Shown here in pieces: positions 27,554-36,668 of a stretch of DNA of 51,001 nt (positions are counted from its first letter, which is position 1; the number at the start of each line of letters is the position of its first letter). Made by a program: the position numbers and the translations under genes. This DNA is from Heterotrichella gracilis (lineage: Eukaryota; Sar; Xanthophyceae; Tribonematales; Xanthonemataceae), in the NCBI GenBank assembly GCA_032358255.1, contig JAULBX010026219.1:1-51001 (forward strand), written 5' to 3'. Under the pieces are notes generated by a model, which saw only the letters and a program-made list of their open reading frames with translations, was not told where the DNA came from and did not search any database.

Positions 27554-28564
27554 ATGACGATTAACGCAGCATGTTTGTTTTTTACTTTTCTATTCACTCA
27601 GCATGCTTTTTCTCAAAACTCTTTCTTTTCTGGACATTCAGGGCAGTTAAAATCTGATCAAAAAGAACACCAGGCACTATCTTCAATAATTAATATTAAC
27701 AATGAACTGACTCTTGCAAAAGAGCCGGTGAAGTTACCAGAATCAAGTCATTCTGAAAATTACTCTTTATCCGATAGTCCTAAAACACCTGTCTTAACAA
27801 CAAAATCAAATTTGTTAGAAGTGTGTGAAGGAAATAGTACCACCTTAACGGCTACGAGTGATTACCCTATTGAATGGTATACCAATTATCCTCCAGAAGG
27901 TGAACCTGTAGGAAGAGGAGAGGTATTTGTGACTCCTGTTTTAAATCAAGGGTATTACATTTATCATGCAGTTGCCAATAATAATGGACTAAGAAGCAAA
28001 AGCAGTGAAATGGAAGTGGTGATGGTTTATCCTCTACCCTTCATTCAAATTGTTGAATCTGCTCAAAGCATTTGCGCCGGAGAGTCAGTTACCTTAAGTG
28101 CCTTTGGAACGCGTTATTATTCATGGAATACAGGTGAAACTAGTAATGAAATTGTTATCCAACCAAAACAAAACACTAGCTATACGGTAACAGGTATGAA
28201 TACGGCAGGATGTAAAAGTGTTCAGAGATATACTCAGTTGGTAGAAAATTGTTCGACTTTTGATGGATTAATTTCTACTGAAAAAAAGACAAAACTCAAT
28301 GACGTTTTAGGTATTTCAGCGGATCTTATAAGCTCCATTTATCCAAATCCAAATTCCGGCGAATTTAAGGTGAAATTAAACAGAGTTAGTGAATCAACCA
28401 GAATTGAACTTTATAACTCCTATGGTGAGCTCATTTATCAAACAAAGGCTTTAGAAGATGAAACCAGTATTCGTCTGATGCAAAATTCTAAAGGTATTTA
28501 CACCCTTAGAATATTAGACCAAGATCAAGTCTTAAAACAAGAAAAAGTATTGATAGAAGACTAA
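27554..28564 (+). CDS. Secreted Ig-like protein with T9SS type A sorting domain
   Basis: The 336-residue protein has a signal peptide of about 21 residues (MTINAACLFFTFLFTQHAFSQ). It has two Ig-like segments starting at VCEGNSTTLTA and ICAGESVTLSAFG, the common Bacteroidota adhesion-type repeats. The T9SS type A domain begins near residue 262 with SIYPNPNSGEFKVKL. An upstream TTG at 27479 in frame would put 25 residues before the signal peptide and is rejected. No enzymatic motif is seen. The protein is expected at the cell surface or in the medium. Its stop lies directly against that of the convergent small gene at 28565. Confidence 0.85.
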   Translation: MTINAACLFFTFLFTQHAFSQNSFFSGHSGQLKSDQKEHQALSSIININNELTLAKEPVKLPESSHSENYSLSDSPKTPVLTTKSNLLEVCEGNSTTLTATSDYPIEWYTNYPPEGEPVGRGEVFVTPVLNQGYYIYHAVANNNGLRSKSSEMEVVMVYPLPFIQIVESAQSICAGESVTLSAFGTRYYSWNTGETSNEIVIQPKQNTSYTVTGMNTAGCKSVQRYTQLVENCSTFDGLISTEKKTKLNDVLGISADLISSIYPNPNSGEFKVKLNRVSESTRIELYNSYGELIYQTKALEDETSIRLMQNSKGIYTLRILDQDQVLKQEKVLIED

Positions 28565-28774
28565 TTAGACCTTCTTTAAAAACTCAGTTCTTAATACAAT
28601 ACTACTGCCATCTACTCTGCAATCTACTTCATCGCTATCATCGGTTAATTTAATGTTTTTAACCACTTTTCCGCGTTTAATCACCATTGAAGAACCCTTT
28701 ACTTTGAGATCTTTAATTACGGTCACTGAATCACCATTATTGAGAATGTTTCCATTGCTGTCTTTTGTTTCCAT
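28565..28774 (-). CDS. Small PhnA/YjdM C-terminal-domain protein
   Basis: The 69-residue protein corresponds to the C-terminal domain of YjdM/PhnA. It has KDSNGNILNNGDSVTVIKDL, then KVKGSSMVIKRGKVVKNI and an acidic stretch before VLRTEF. These are often annotated alkylphosphonate utilisation protein, but that name is historical and the function is not established. The N-terminal zinc-ribbon part of longer YjdM is absent, which is usual for short Bacteroidota versions. It is convergent with the T9SS gene at 27554, with no base between the stops. Confidence 0.87.
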   Translation of the reverse strand: METKDSNGNILNNGDSVTVIKDLKVKGSSMVIKRGKVVKNIKLTDDSDEVDCRVDGSSIVLRTEFLKKV

Positions 28775-28833
28775 CTGACAAAGGTAAAATTAAATCAGAA
28801 TCTAACAAGAAGGAAGAGCCGAACAGGCTTTAT

Positions 28834-29045
28834 AGAACGCAGATGACGCGGTCATGATAGCTATCGGGATTTATGATTAGCGCAGATTAAAAAGATACTA
28901 ATTACACCCTTGTTTCTAGAACGCAGATGACGCAGATTGATAGGATTTACACTGATTAAAAAATCAAACAACAATGAGTTTACACACATGATAGCTAACG
29001 CCATCAATCCGCGCCGATCTGCCGAATCAGTGTCATCAACGTTCA
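28834..29045. repeat. AACGCAGATGACGC-type dispersed repeats
   Basis: The region between 28775 and 29108 (334 bases) has no convincing gene. AACGCAGATGACGC occurs at about 28835 and again near 28919. A GATAGCTATCGGGATT piece like the one inside the 11.5 kb repeat lies near 28857. The right side (28998-29042) has the complementary type, with ATCCGCGCCGATCTGCC and GTGTCATCAACGTT. The parts face each other and could fold into a long imperfect hairpin. A minus-strand frame across it (28861-29046) is an artefact of the repeat. Confidence 0.7.
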
Positions 29046-29085
29046 ATTAAATCTAAATTCACTTCCCTTATTAAAAGAATTAAGA

Positions 29086-29093
29086 TATATTTG
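29086..29093 (+). promoter_or_regulatory. Putative -7 box for the DUF922-like gene (TATATTTG)
   Basis: TAnnTTTG match that includes the TTG at 29091 and therefore argues that translation starts at the ATG at 29109. Confidence 0.55.
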
Positions 29094-29108
29094 AAAAACG
29101 AATACCTT

Positions 29109-29687
29109 ATGCAAAAATTTCTTATCGTACTCATCTTATTTCTGATCTCCTTCTCCAACTTTGCACAAAGAACTATATCACCAAATATTCGAAAACTAAA
29201 GAACGACACCATCATCTGGAAACAGGATTCTTTATTGCATAAAGAAGATTTTAAAGCTAAGGGAAAAAACAGTGGTCCCCTAGGTTACGCCAGTATAGGC
29301 ATTTTTATGTATGCGGGTGAAAGTGGCGGGGAGTTGATCTTTAATATTGAAGCATTATTCATCAAATCAAAATCATACATCACACAGTATTCAGACTATG
29401 TTTTAAAACACGAACAAATTCATTTTGATATTTGCGAATTGTATGCACGAAAATTAAGACAGAAATTTTCAGAGACTAATTTTGCCAAAGTAAAAAGTCT
29501 GGAAAATGAAACCACAAAAATGTATACTAAAATAAGTTCAGAACTTTTTAAAGAAGAAGAAAAATACGATAAGGACACTGAACATGGACTCAACTCTGCC
29601 AAGCAGAAATTGTGGGACACGGATATTAAAGCCCGTTTACTTGCTTTGGAAGCCTACAGCAAATCGGCCATCAATATTGCCAAGTAA
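29109..29687 (+). CDS. Exported DUF922-like putative zinc protease
   Basis: The 192-residue protein has a signal peptide of about 19 residues ending in SFSNFAQ. The central KHEQIHFDICELYARKLRQK helix contains HEQxH followed by Asp. It matches the HEQxHFD signature of the DUF922 family, predicted zinc-dependent peptidases. The later part is charged and helical. Active-site glutamate and both histidines are present, so activity is plausible but unproven. The ATG at 29109 puts the signal peptide at the N-terminus. An upstream TTG overlaps the -7 box. Confidence 0.78.
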   Translation: MQKFLIVLILFLISFSNFAQRTISPNIRKLKNDTIIWKQDSLLHKEDFKAKGKNSGPLGYASIGIFMYAGESGGELIFNIEALFIKSKSYITQYSDYVLKHEQIHFDICELYARKLRQKFSETNFAKVKSLENETTKMYTKISSELFKEEEKYDKDTEHGLNSAKQKLWDTDIKARLLALEAYSKSAINIAK

Positions 29688-29890
29688 ATAGTCTTAAGCC
29701 ACTTTCCTATTGCTTGTTAAAGTAAAATCACCATTTATTGGCTATTAATTTCTTCCAATTTAACATTTATCGCTAATAATCAGGTTAATATTTGATTGAG
29801 TGAGTGTGCGTTCTGAGTGAGTGAATGTTTTATTTATTATCAGGTTTTACATTATCTTACATGTGTTGATTTTCAAACCTATGAACTAAA

Positions 29891-32800
29891 TTGAGAAATA
29901 TTATAAAATATTTTTTTTGCCTAACATTTTTGGTTCAAGCATTTTTATTAGAGGCTCAGTCAACTTATCAAAATTCCAAAACTCATCCCGTCTTAATTAA
30001 ATCTAAAATTTTTACCAATACTAATGATCCCTTTGGCTGCAGGGTTTTTATTGAAAACAAAGGGCAATTTAAAGATATTCAAAACACACCCGTTTTATAT
30101 GCCCTTGAAAACGGTTTTGAACGAATCTATTTTACACAAAAGGGTTTGTTTCATGTATTAACTAAGGAGCATAAAATTACAGAGAATGAACGGGAAGAAC
30201 TGGAAGAAGGTAAAATCAAGGCCTTTAAACCAAATGAAACAGATACCATTCATATGTCATGGTTATCTGCTAATCCTTCTGTCCGTATAGAGGCGTCTGA
30301 AAAACAAACACACTACTTTACTTATGGTGAAGCCGCTTTAAACTCTAACACCTTCCATAAACTCATATACAAAAATGTTTATAATGGAATTGATATTGAA
30401 TATACTATTCCAAAAGAAAAATCGAAGGGCATTAAGTATGCTTTGATCATTCATCCCGGAGCAAAACCGGAAGATGTGCAATTGGCCTATACAGGTGACC
30501 TAAAAAGTATCAAAACCAAGGAGTCGGAAATAATCATTCATACGTTGGTAGATGATCTAATAGAACATGTGCCATACAGTTTTAATCAGGATGGATCTGT
30601 AGTAAGATCAAACTTTAGTTTGAATAATAACATTATTAGCTTTCATTTACCTGATGGATACAAAAAAGATCAAACGTTGACCATTGATCCATGGGTAACC
30701 AACTCAAGCACATTAACAACCAATAGTTATGCCTATGATATAGATTATGACTTTTTAGGGAACACTTATATTTATGGTGGTGCGGGCCCTTATAAAGTAG
30801 CCTGTTATTCTAATGCAGGAACCTTACAATGGGTATTTGGCGGCACCATCTCTTCTATTAGTTGGACCTCTGCCAATTACGCTTATCCGAGTAACTTCGG
30901 AGTGGATCGTTTTTTAGGTAAAACTTATATTGGTCAAGGTTATAATGGTAACGGTAATTTAATTGTAAGACTAGATGCTTTTGGTAACTATGATAATTTT
31001 GTGTGTGCTCAAAATAATCAATTCAGGGAGGTATGGGATATGGGCTTTCACTGTTTGACTGCCGAAGTGTTCGTGCTAGGTGGTGGTACAAGTTCAAATA
31101 TTTGTGCTGTTACCATGAATACGGTGACGGGAGCCTTAACACTGTCTACCTTTCAGCCAACATATACTGCCACGAACCAAGATATATTATCTCATGCCAT
31201 AGACGATGCCGGAAACATCTTTGTCATTTATGCTGGACCAACCGGCGTGAATAATAAAATTTGTTTTGTTAATTCCTCATTTAACGGAAATGTATGGACT
31301 CAACCCAGTTCATTTACAACTTTTAATGAACTTGCTAATAAAAACGGTTATCAAGGTGGTGGGAGTTTATCCTCGAATGGATTTAATTGTTTAGCTGTAA
31401 ACGCAAATTATGTTTTTTATTATGATGGATACAATTTGGGCGCATATGATAAAATAACCGGTACGGTTGTGGCTACTTCAAGTATATCAGGTCTTACTGT
31501 CAAACAACAAGGAGGAATTGCGGTGGATGATTGTAATAATCTATACCTGGGTGGCAATGGCAATATTATTACCTGTTCCTTTAACGGTACAGTGTTTACG
31601 CAAACTTCGCCTATTCCCTTAAATGTTTCTTCTACCTATCAATATGTATATGATATTAAATTGGATAAACAAACAAAGGTACTTTACGTTTGTGGAAGTG
31701 ATTTTGTTGGCACCTATTCTCCTGTTAATACACTCGCATGTCAAACAGCTTCCAGTTTATGTCTCTTTGCACAAGGTGGAATTAGCGTGAATACAACTTC
31801 GATCTCTTGTGCAGGATTAGGTTCGGCTACCTGCAGTGCGGTTGGCACGAACGGCCCCTTTACCTATACCTGGCTCCCTTCTATGCAATCTGGCTCAGTT
31901 GCTACCGGGCTTACACCAGGCTCACACCAAATTGTAGTACATAATTTATCCAATAATCAAACCTATACATCAACAGCCTATTTAGCTCCATTAGTGCCCT
32001 TAACGGCTTCAGTATCTGGTCCCATCCAATTAAACTGTAATGGTGTAAATAATGGTACCGCTAGTATTACCAATATTGTTGGTGGTTCAGGGCATCAGTC
32101 CTATTTATGGACCAATGGCACAAACACACAAACGACAGCTATAGCAACCGGATTGGGCTTAGGTAATTATACAGTAACGGTTCTAGACTCCATTTCAGCC
32201 TGTATCTATTCACAGGTAACAACAGTATCACAACCACCTGCCATTACTTCAACGTTGATAGCCAGTTCACCCACAGCCTGCGCTAATACCAGTGTCACAC
32301 TCATTGCGCAATCCGGAGGAGGTACACCAAATTACACATACAGCTGGGTCGCAGGGCCAAATACCGGCTCTTTTCTTACGACACAAAGTTCGCCCGGTCC
32401 TCATGTCTACACTTTAGTAACAACAGACTCCAAAACCTGCAGTATCACAAAAACAATTTCTATCAATTTCATTAACACACCTACCCTCGCCCTCAATTCA
32501 GTGACAATTTGCCCACAACAAGTGGCCACTTTAAATGTTTCCGGTGCCAACTCTTATCTTTGGAATAATTCAAGCAGTGGCAATAGTTTCACAGCCAGTC
32601 CTCTAAGTACCACACTATATACAGTAGTTGGAACCGGCTCTATCTGCAGTACGATAGCAAATGCCTCCATTGTAGTAAGTCCAATTCCTACACCAACTCT
32701 TTCGAGCAATAGTCCTTTATGTAGTGGTCAACAATTAAACCTTTCAGTTAGCGGAGGAACCTCTTCCGTTTGGGAAGGTCCGCTTAGTTATACAGCAAAT

Positions 32801-34888
32801 ATTCTGCAACCTAGCATCAATAATGTGTCGACTGCGTATAGTGGAATTTTTTCAAGTACCATAACAGGAGCCAATTCCTGCACTGCCGCTGCCTCTTTTT
32901 CGATTTTAGTTCGTCCTAATCCTATTATCACAGCAGGTGGAAGTACAGTTTGTGTGACTCAAACCGCAAGCTTATTTGCCACAAGTAACTCAAGTCCTTG
33001 TGCGTTTCAATGGTTTGGACCAAATGCATTTAGCTCTATTCAACAAAATATCCTAATAGCAAATCCTATTCCGGCACAATCCGGAAATTATTCACTCACC
33101 GTCATCGATGCGAATGGATGTTACAGCAAGGCAGTAGCTCACATAACGGTCACCGCAATGCCGAATCCTTCATTTATTAGTAACAGTCCAAAATGTTATG
33201 GCGAAACCTTGAGTTTTAACGCCTCTGCTACCACTGGTGGAATAAGCTATCAATGGAGCGGACCAAACGGTTTTTTAAGTGGTTTACAAAATCCAAGTAT
33301 TAGCGCGGTAAGCATACCGGCCAATGGTGATTACACCCTTACAGTGACCGCCGGCCCCTGCGTCACGCAAACGGTGCAGCAGGTCGTCATTCATAGTTTA
33401 CCAACTTTGGCAATAATGGGTACACCATCTGTATGCGACCAAAGTACCCTGTCATTATTTGTTAATACTTCCGCGAATGTGACTTCTTATGCCTGGGTAG
33501 ATACCTCAGGTCTTGTAAGTCAGAGCGCGCATCTCTTGAGATCTCCTGCCCTACTTCATCATAGTGGAATTTATACAGTGAGTGTTAAGGATGCGAATAA
33601 CTGCGTGAATACTAGTATTATCAATGTGGACATTATGCCAAATCCGGCCTTAAGCGTTTCAGATGTTACAGTTTGTTTAAATGAATCTGCCATTTTAATG
33701 GCAAGCGGTGCAGACACTTATTATTGGACCGGACCAGCATTTTATCAAAGCACTTCTCCTAATGCTCATATTCCATATGTAAATTCAACTACTCAGGGTA
33801 CTTACACATTAGTTGGCACTGGCGTCAATGGTTGCAAAAGCAAAACAACTGCCTCTATCTCTTTTTTAAATTTACCAAAACCTGAATTAACCATTGCCCC
33901 TAGCCCTACACTTTGTGTAAATTCAGAATTGCATTTTAAAGGTTACGGCGGTAGTGCTTATCAATGGCGGGGACCAAATTCATTGTACTATGAAGGAAAA
34001 GATCTCTATTTAAAATTAACCGGGATGCACTATAATGGTGTTTACACGTTAACTGTGATTGACCATAATGGCTGCAAGGCAACCAAGGATACTTCTCTAT
34101 TAATTCATCCTTTACCGGCTGTGAGTTTCAGCGGAAACAAAATGGAAGCCTGTGTTCCATTTTGTTCAGATTATTCCTTTATTACTTCATCATCACATTC
34201 TATTTCCGCAGTTTGGTATATAAGTTCCGAATTGATTAAGAGTCAAACTTTTTATCGTTGTTTTAGCCAGGCAGGCAAACAAGACATTACCGGTGTTTTT
34301 TCTGATCTGGAAACAAGTTGTACGAGTACTTTTAATTTTGTGATTGTAGCTCATCCAAAACCTTTAGCAGATTTCACCTATATTCCTGATATTATCACTG
34401 AAAACACTGAAGAAGTTTTATTTACAAGCACTTCTCAAGGAGAAGAATTAAGTCAATTTAATTGGCTCATAAATACGCAAGAAGGCTTCAATGCGCGTGG
34501 AAAGGAAATGAGATACACCTTTGATCAGGAAGGCATTTACCCGGTAGTTCTACTCACTGAAAATATATGGGGCTGTGCTGATACCGCTATTAAAGCCATT
34601 CAAGTGGATCCAGACTTTACTTTATTTATTCCAAATGTCTTTACGCCCAACGATGATAACCGAAATGATGTATTTCTTCCAATTACCCGTGCTGTAAAAT
34701 TATATCATTTAAGTGTTTTTGATCGTTGGGGAAAATTACTTTTTGAAACCTTTGATGCAAACCAAGGTTGGGATGGCAGGTATAGAGGCGAAATGTGCAA
34801 GGATGACTCTTATGTTTGGAAAATACTAATCACTAGTATTCATGGGAAGCAAAAAGAGCTAAGTGGAAATGTTACGATCATTAAATGA
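29891..34888 (+). CDS. Giant multidomain secreted protein with gliding-motility-associated (T9SS type B) C-terminus
   Basis: The 1665-residue protein has a signal peptide of about 22 residues. Residues about 50-264 match the widespread Bacteroidota domain that opens with FIENKGQFKD and ends with LTIDPWV (DUF7948-like). Residues 264-620 look like a beta-propeller. Residues 635-778 hold two SprB-like repeats (SISCAGLGSATCSAVG and QLNCNGVNNGTASITN). About 790-1490 is a series of cysteine-containing Ig-like repeats, then a PKD-like domain at 1489-1580. The C-terminus, FIPNVFTPNDDNRNDVF to the end, is the gliding motility-associated CTD. It is probably an adhesin-like surface fibre. The TTG start at 29891 is used, as no ATG fits before the signal peptide. 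Confidence 0.88.
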   Translation: MRNIIKYFFCLTFLVQAFLLEAQSTYQNSKTHPVLIKSKIFTNTNDPFGCRVFIENKGQFKDIQNTPVLYALENGFERIYFTQKGLFHVLTKEHKITENEREELEEGKIKAFKPNETDTIHMSWLSANPSVRIEASEKQTHYFTYGEAALNSNTFHKLIYKNVYNGIDIEYTIPKEKSKGIKYALIIHPGAKPEDVQLAYTGDLKSIKTKESEIIIHTLVDDLIEHVPYSFNQDGSVVRSNFSLNNNIISFHLPDGYKKDQTLTIDPWVTNSSTLTTNSYAYDIDYDFLGNTYIYGGAGPYKVACYSNAGTLQWVFGGTISSISWTSANYAYPSNFGVDRFLGKTYIGQGYNGNGNLIVRLDAFGNYDNFVCAQNNQFREVWDMGFHCLTAEVFVLGGGTSSNICAVTMNTVTGALTLSTFQPTYTATNQDILSHAIDDAGNIFVIYAGPTGVNNKICFVNSSFNGNVWTQPSSFTTFNELANKNGYQGGGSLSSNGFNCLAVNANYVFYYDGYNLGAYDKITGTVVATSSISGLTVKQQGGIAVDDCNNLYLGGNGNIITCSFNGTVFTQTSPIPLNVSSTYQYVYDIKLDKQTKVLYVCGSDFVGTYSPVNTLACQTASSLCLFAQGGISVNTTSISCAGLGSATCSAVGTNGPFTYTWLPSMQSGSVATGLTPGSHQIVVHNLSNNQTYTSTAYLAPLVPLTASVSGPIQLNCNGVNNGTASITNIVGGSGHQSYLWTNGTNTQTTAIATGLGLGNYTVTVLDSISACIYSQVTTVSQPPAITSTLIASSPTACANTSVTLIAQSGGGTPNYTYSWVAGPNTGSFLTTQSSPGPHVYTLVTTDSKTCSITKTISINFINTPTLALNSVTICPQQVATLNVSGANSYLWNNSSSGNSFTASPLSTTLYTVVGTGSICSTIANASIVVSPIPTPTLSSNSPLCSGQQLNLSVSGGTSSVWEGPLSYTANILQPSINNVSTAYSGIFSSTITGANSCTAAASFSILVRPNPIITAGGSTVCVTQTASLFATSNSSPCAFQWFGPNAFSSIQQNILIANPIPAQSGNYSLTVIDANGCYSKAVAHITVTAMPNPSFISNSPKCYGETLSFNASATTGGISYQWSGPNGFLSGLQNPSISAVSIPANGDYTLTVTAGPCVTQTVQQVVIHSLPTLAIMGTPSVCDQSTLSLFVNTSANVTSYAWVDTSGLVSQSAHLLRSPALLHHSGIYTVSVKDANNCVNTSIINVDIMPNPALSVSDVTVCLNESAILMASGADTYYWTGPAFYQSTSPNAHIPYVNSTTQGTYTLVGTGVNGCKSKTTASISFLNLPKPELTIAPSPTLCVNSELHFKGYGGSAYQWRGPNSLYYEGKDLYLKLTGMHYNGVYTLTVIDHNGCKATKDTSLLIHPLPAVSFSGNKMEACVPFCSDYSFITSSSHSISAVWYISSELIKSQTFYRCFSQAGKQDITGVFSDLETSCTSTFNFVIVAHPKPLADFTYIPDIITENTEEVLFTSTSQGEELSQFNWLINTQEGFNARGKEMRYTFDQEGIYPVVLLTENIWGCADTAIKAIQVDPDFTLFIPNVFTPNDDNRNDVFLPITRAVKLYHLSVFDRWGKLLFETFDANQGWDGRYRGEMCKDDSYVWKILITSIHGKQKELSGNVTIIK

Positions 34889-34965
34889 TCGAATAAAACC
34901 ATCTGTCTTCTTTCTGATAATTCCTATATCAATACTTCAATTAAATTGACAAGTCAATCTCCTTT

Positions 34966-36036
34966 TTATAAGGCAGCTTTATAGTACTTTTTTCTCCACC
35001 AAAAGGCCAGCCTTACCAATAAGATCAAAGCCGGTACTTCCACTAAAGGTCCAATTACTCCCGCAAAGGCCTGTCCGGAATTAATACCAAACACACCAAT
35101 GGAAACCGCAATGGCTAGTTCAAAGTTATTGCCACTAGCGGTAAATGATAAGGAAGCATTGTCCTCATAATTTGCACCAAAATATTTTCCAACAAAAAAC
35201 ATGAGACTAAACATAATGGCGAAAAAGATCACCAATGGAATAGCAATTTTTATGACATCGAAAGGCAAGGACACAATCATATTCCCTTTCAGACTAAACA
35301 TCACCACAATAGTGAATAAGAGGGCTATTAAGGTGACAGGTGAAATAAATGGAAGGAATTTTTTTGAGAACCACTCCTCACCTTTGAAACGGATCAACGA
35401 AAAACGACTGATCACTGCTGCTAAAAATGGTATGCCTAAATAAATTCCAACGGTTTTTGCGATCTCAGCAATAGTAATATCTATAGTTAAGGCATGAATT
35501 CCGAACAAAGGTAACATGATCTCCAAATAAAAATAAGCGTATAAGCTAAAGAAGAACACCTGTAATAAGGAATTAATTCCCACTAATCCCGCCACCAATT
35601 CACGGTTACCTTCAGCCAGTTCATTCCATACAATCACCATGGCAATACAAGGCGCCAAACCAATGATGATGAGACCGGTCATATAATCAGGATTATCTTT
35701 TAAAAACAGAATAGATAAAATGAACATTAGGAATGGACCAACGATCCAGGTAATAAAAAAAGACACAGCTAATAATTTTGGTTTGGCCAGTACTTTTGGA
35801 ATTTGCGAAAACTTCACTTTGGTTAAAGGTGGATACATCATTAAAATTAAACCAATGGCTAATGGAATATTGGTGCTGCCATCCGAATAAGAATTAATAT
35901 AATCTGCAGAGCCTGGAATAAAATAACCTATCCCTACTCCAATCAACATGGCTAAAAAGATCCATAAGGTAAGATAGCGGTCTAAGAAAGAGAGTTTTTT
36001 TCGATTTGCTGCAGGAGCACAGTTAGTGGCTGACAT
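34966..36036 (-). CDS. acr3: ACR3 family arsenite efflux permease
   Basis: The 356-residue membrane protein has about ten transmembrane segments and exports arsenite by the proton-motive force. The conserved Cys130 is in GLAPCIAMVIVWNELAEG, and a conserved Glu lies in the late LVEVPALILLVRL helix, both typical of Acr3. SGNNFELAIAVSIGVFG is another family motif. It is the last gene of the minus-strand ars operon, starting 5 bases after the arsC stop. This gives the export step after the arsenate reduced by ArsC. Confidence 0.95.
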   Translation of the reverse strand: MSATNCAPAANRKKLSFLDRYLTLWIFLAMLIGVGIGYFIPGSADYINSYSDGSTNIPLAIGLILMMYPPLTKVKFSQIPKVLAKPKLLAVSFFITWIVGPFLMFILSILFLKDNPDYMTGLIIIGLAPCIAMVIVWNELAEGNRELVAGLVGINSLLQVFFFSLYAYFYLEIMLPLFGIHALTIDITIAEIAKTVGIYLGIPFLAAVISRFSLIRFKGEEWFSKKFLPFISPVTLIALLFTIVVMFSLKGNMIVSLPFDVIKIAIPLVIFFAIMFSLMFFVGKYFGANYEDNASLSFTASGNNFELAIAVSIGVFGINSGQAFAGVIGPLVEVPALILLVRLAFWWRKKYYKAAL

Positions 36037-36041
36037 AAAAT

Positions 36042-36656
36042 TTAGTGTATTAATGAAAAAACATAAAAAGTTTCGATTGCAATTTGTTTGCAGCGTTCAT
36101 CGTATTTTGCGTCTTGTAAAGGTGTATTATCAAATGTTTTGGGATCATCATAGGTCGTAGCTATTCGTAATTCAACACCCGGTATAAACGGACAATTTTC
36201 TTCGGCATCGCTGCAAGTCATTATGGCTGCAAATTCTTTTTGAGGATTCACTGCGTCATCATACACCTTTGAAAAACAAATGATAGGCGAAGACGCTTCA
36301 TCGTAAACCACCTGAAAAGCAGGATTATCACCGGAATGTTTAGCTTCCACCTTAAAACCTATTCGTCTTAAAGCATTAATGGCATTGACGTTAAAGGCAG
36401 TTGCTTCTGTTCCTCCGGAAAAAGTCTCCACATGTTTGATCTGATAATATTCTGCGGCTATTTTGGCCCATATTTGTCCGAAGTGACTACGCCGTGAATT
36501 ATGTGTACAGATATAAACCAAGTTCACCATCTCATGCCGATGTTTTTTGGTACGAATATAATCGCTGAGTGGTGACAATGCTTTTTTTCGTGAATCCGAA
36601 ATGCTTTCAAATTCCTTGTTGAGTTGATCACAATAGGCTTTAATACTTAAATACAT
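36042..36656 (-). CDS. arsC: Arsenate reductase, thioredoxin-coupled (low-molecular-weight phosphatase fold)
   Basis: The 204-residue protein has the phosphatase loop CTHNSRR with nucleophile Cys50 and Arg56. The downstream CSDAEENC holds Cys148 and Cys155, seven residues apart as in the three-cysteine relay of the Staphylococcus pI258-type ArsC. The general acid is in YDDPK near residue 170. It would reduce arsenate to arsenite using thioredoxin. It is longer than the usual 130-140 residues, with about 44 extra N-terminal residues and a longer middle. Some relatives are annotated as protein-tyrosine phosphatase. It lies between the DUF6428-like gene (12 bases) and acr3 (5 bases). Confidence 0.9.
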   Translation of the reverse strand: MYLSIKAYCDQLNKEFESISDSRKKALSPLSDYIRTKKHRHEMVNLVYICTHNSRRSHFGQIWAKIAAEYYQIKHVETFSGGTEATAFNVNAINALRRIGFKVEAKHSGDNPAFQVVYDEASSPIICFSKVYDDAVNPQKEFAAIMTCSDAEENCPFIPGVELRIATTYDDPKTFDNTPLQDAKYDERCKQIAIETFYVFSLIH

Positions 36657-36668
36657 CGTTCTGGCTTT

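Noticed and set aside
28861..29046. Minus-strand open frame of 61 codons
   Set aside because: It is made from the AACGCAGATGACGC-type repeat and its complement and shows no protein family pattern.
34945..34958. ATTGAC/GTCAAT as a terminator between the convergent giant gene and acr3
   Set aside because: The stem is only 6 bp with a 2-base loop and no T-run on either strand. Too weak to call.
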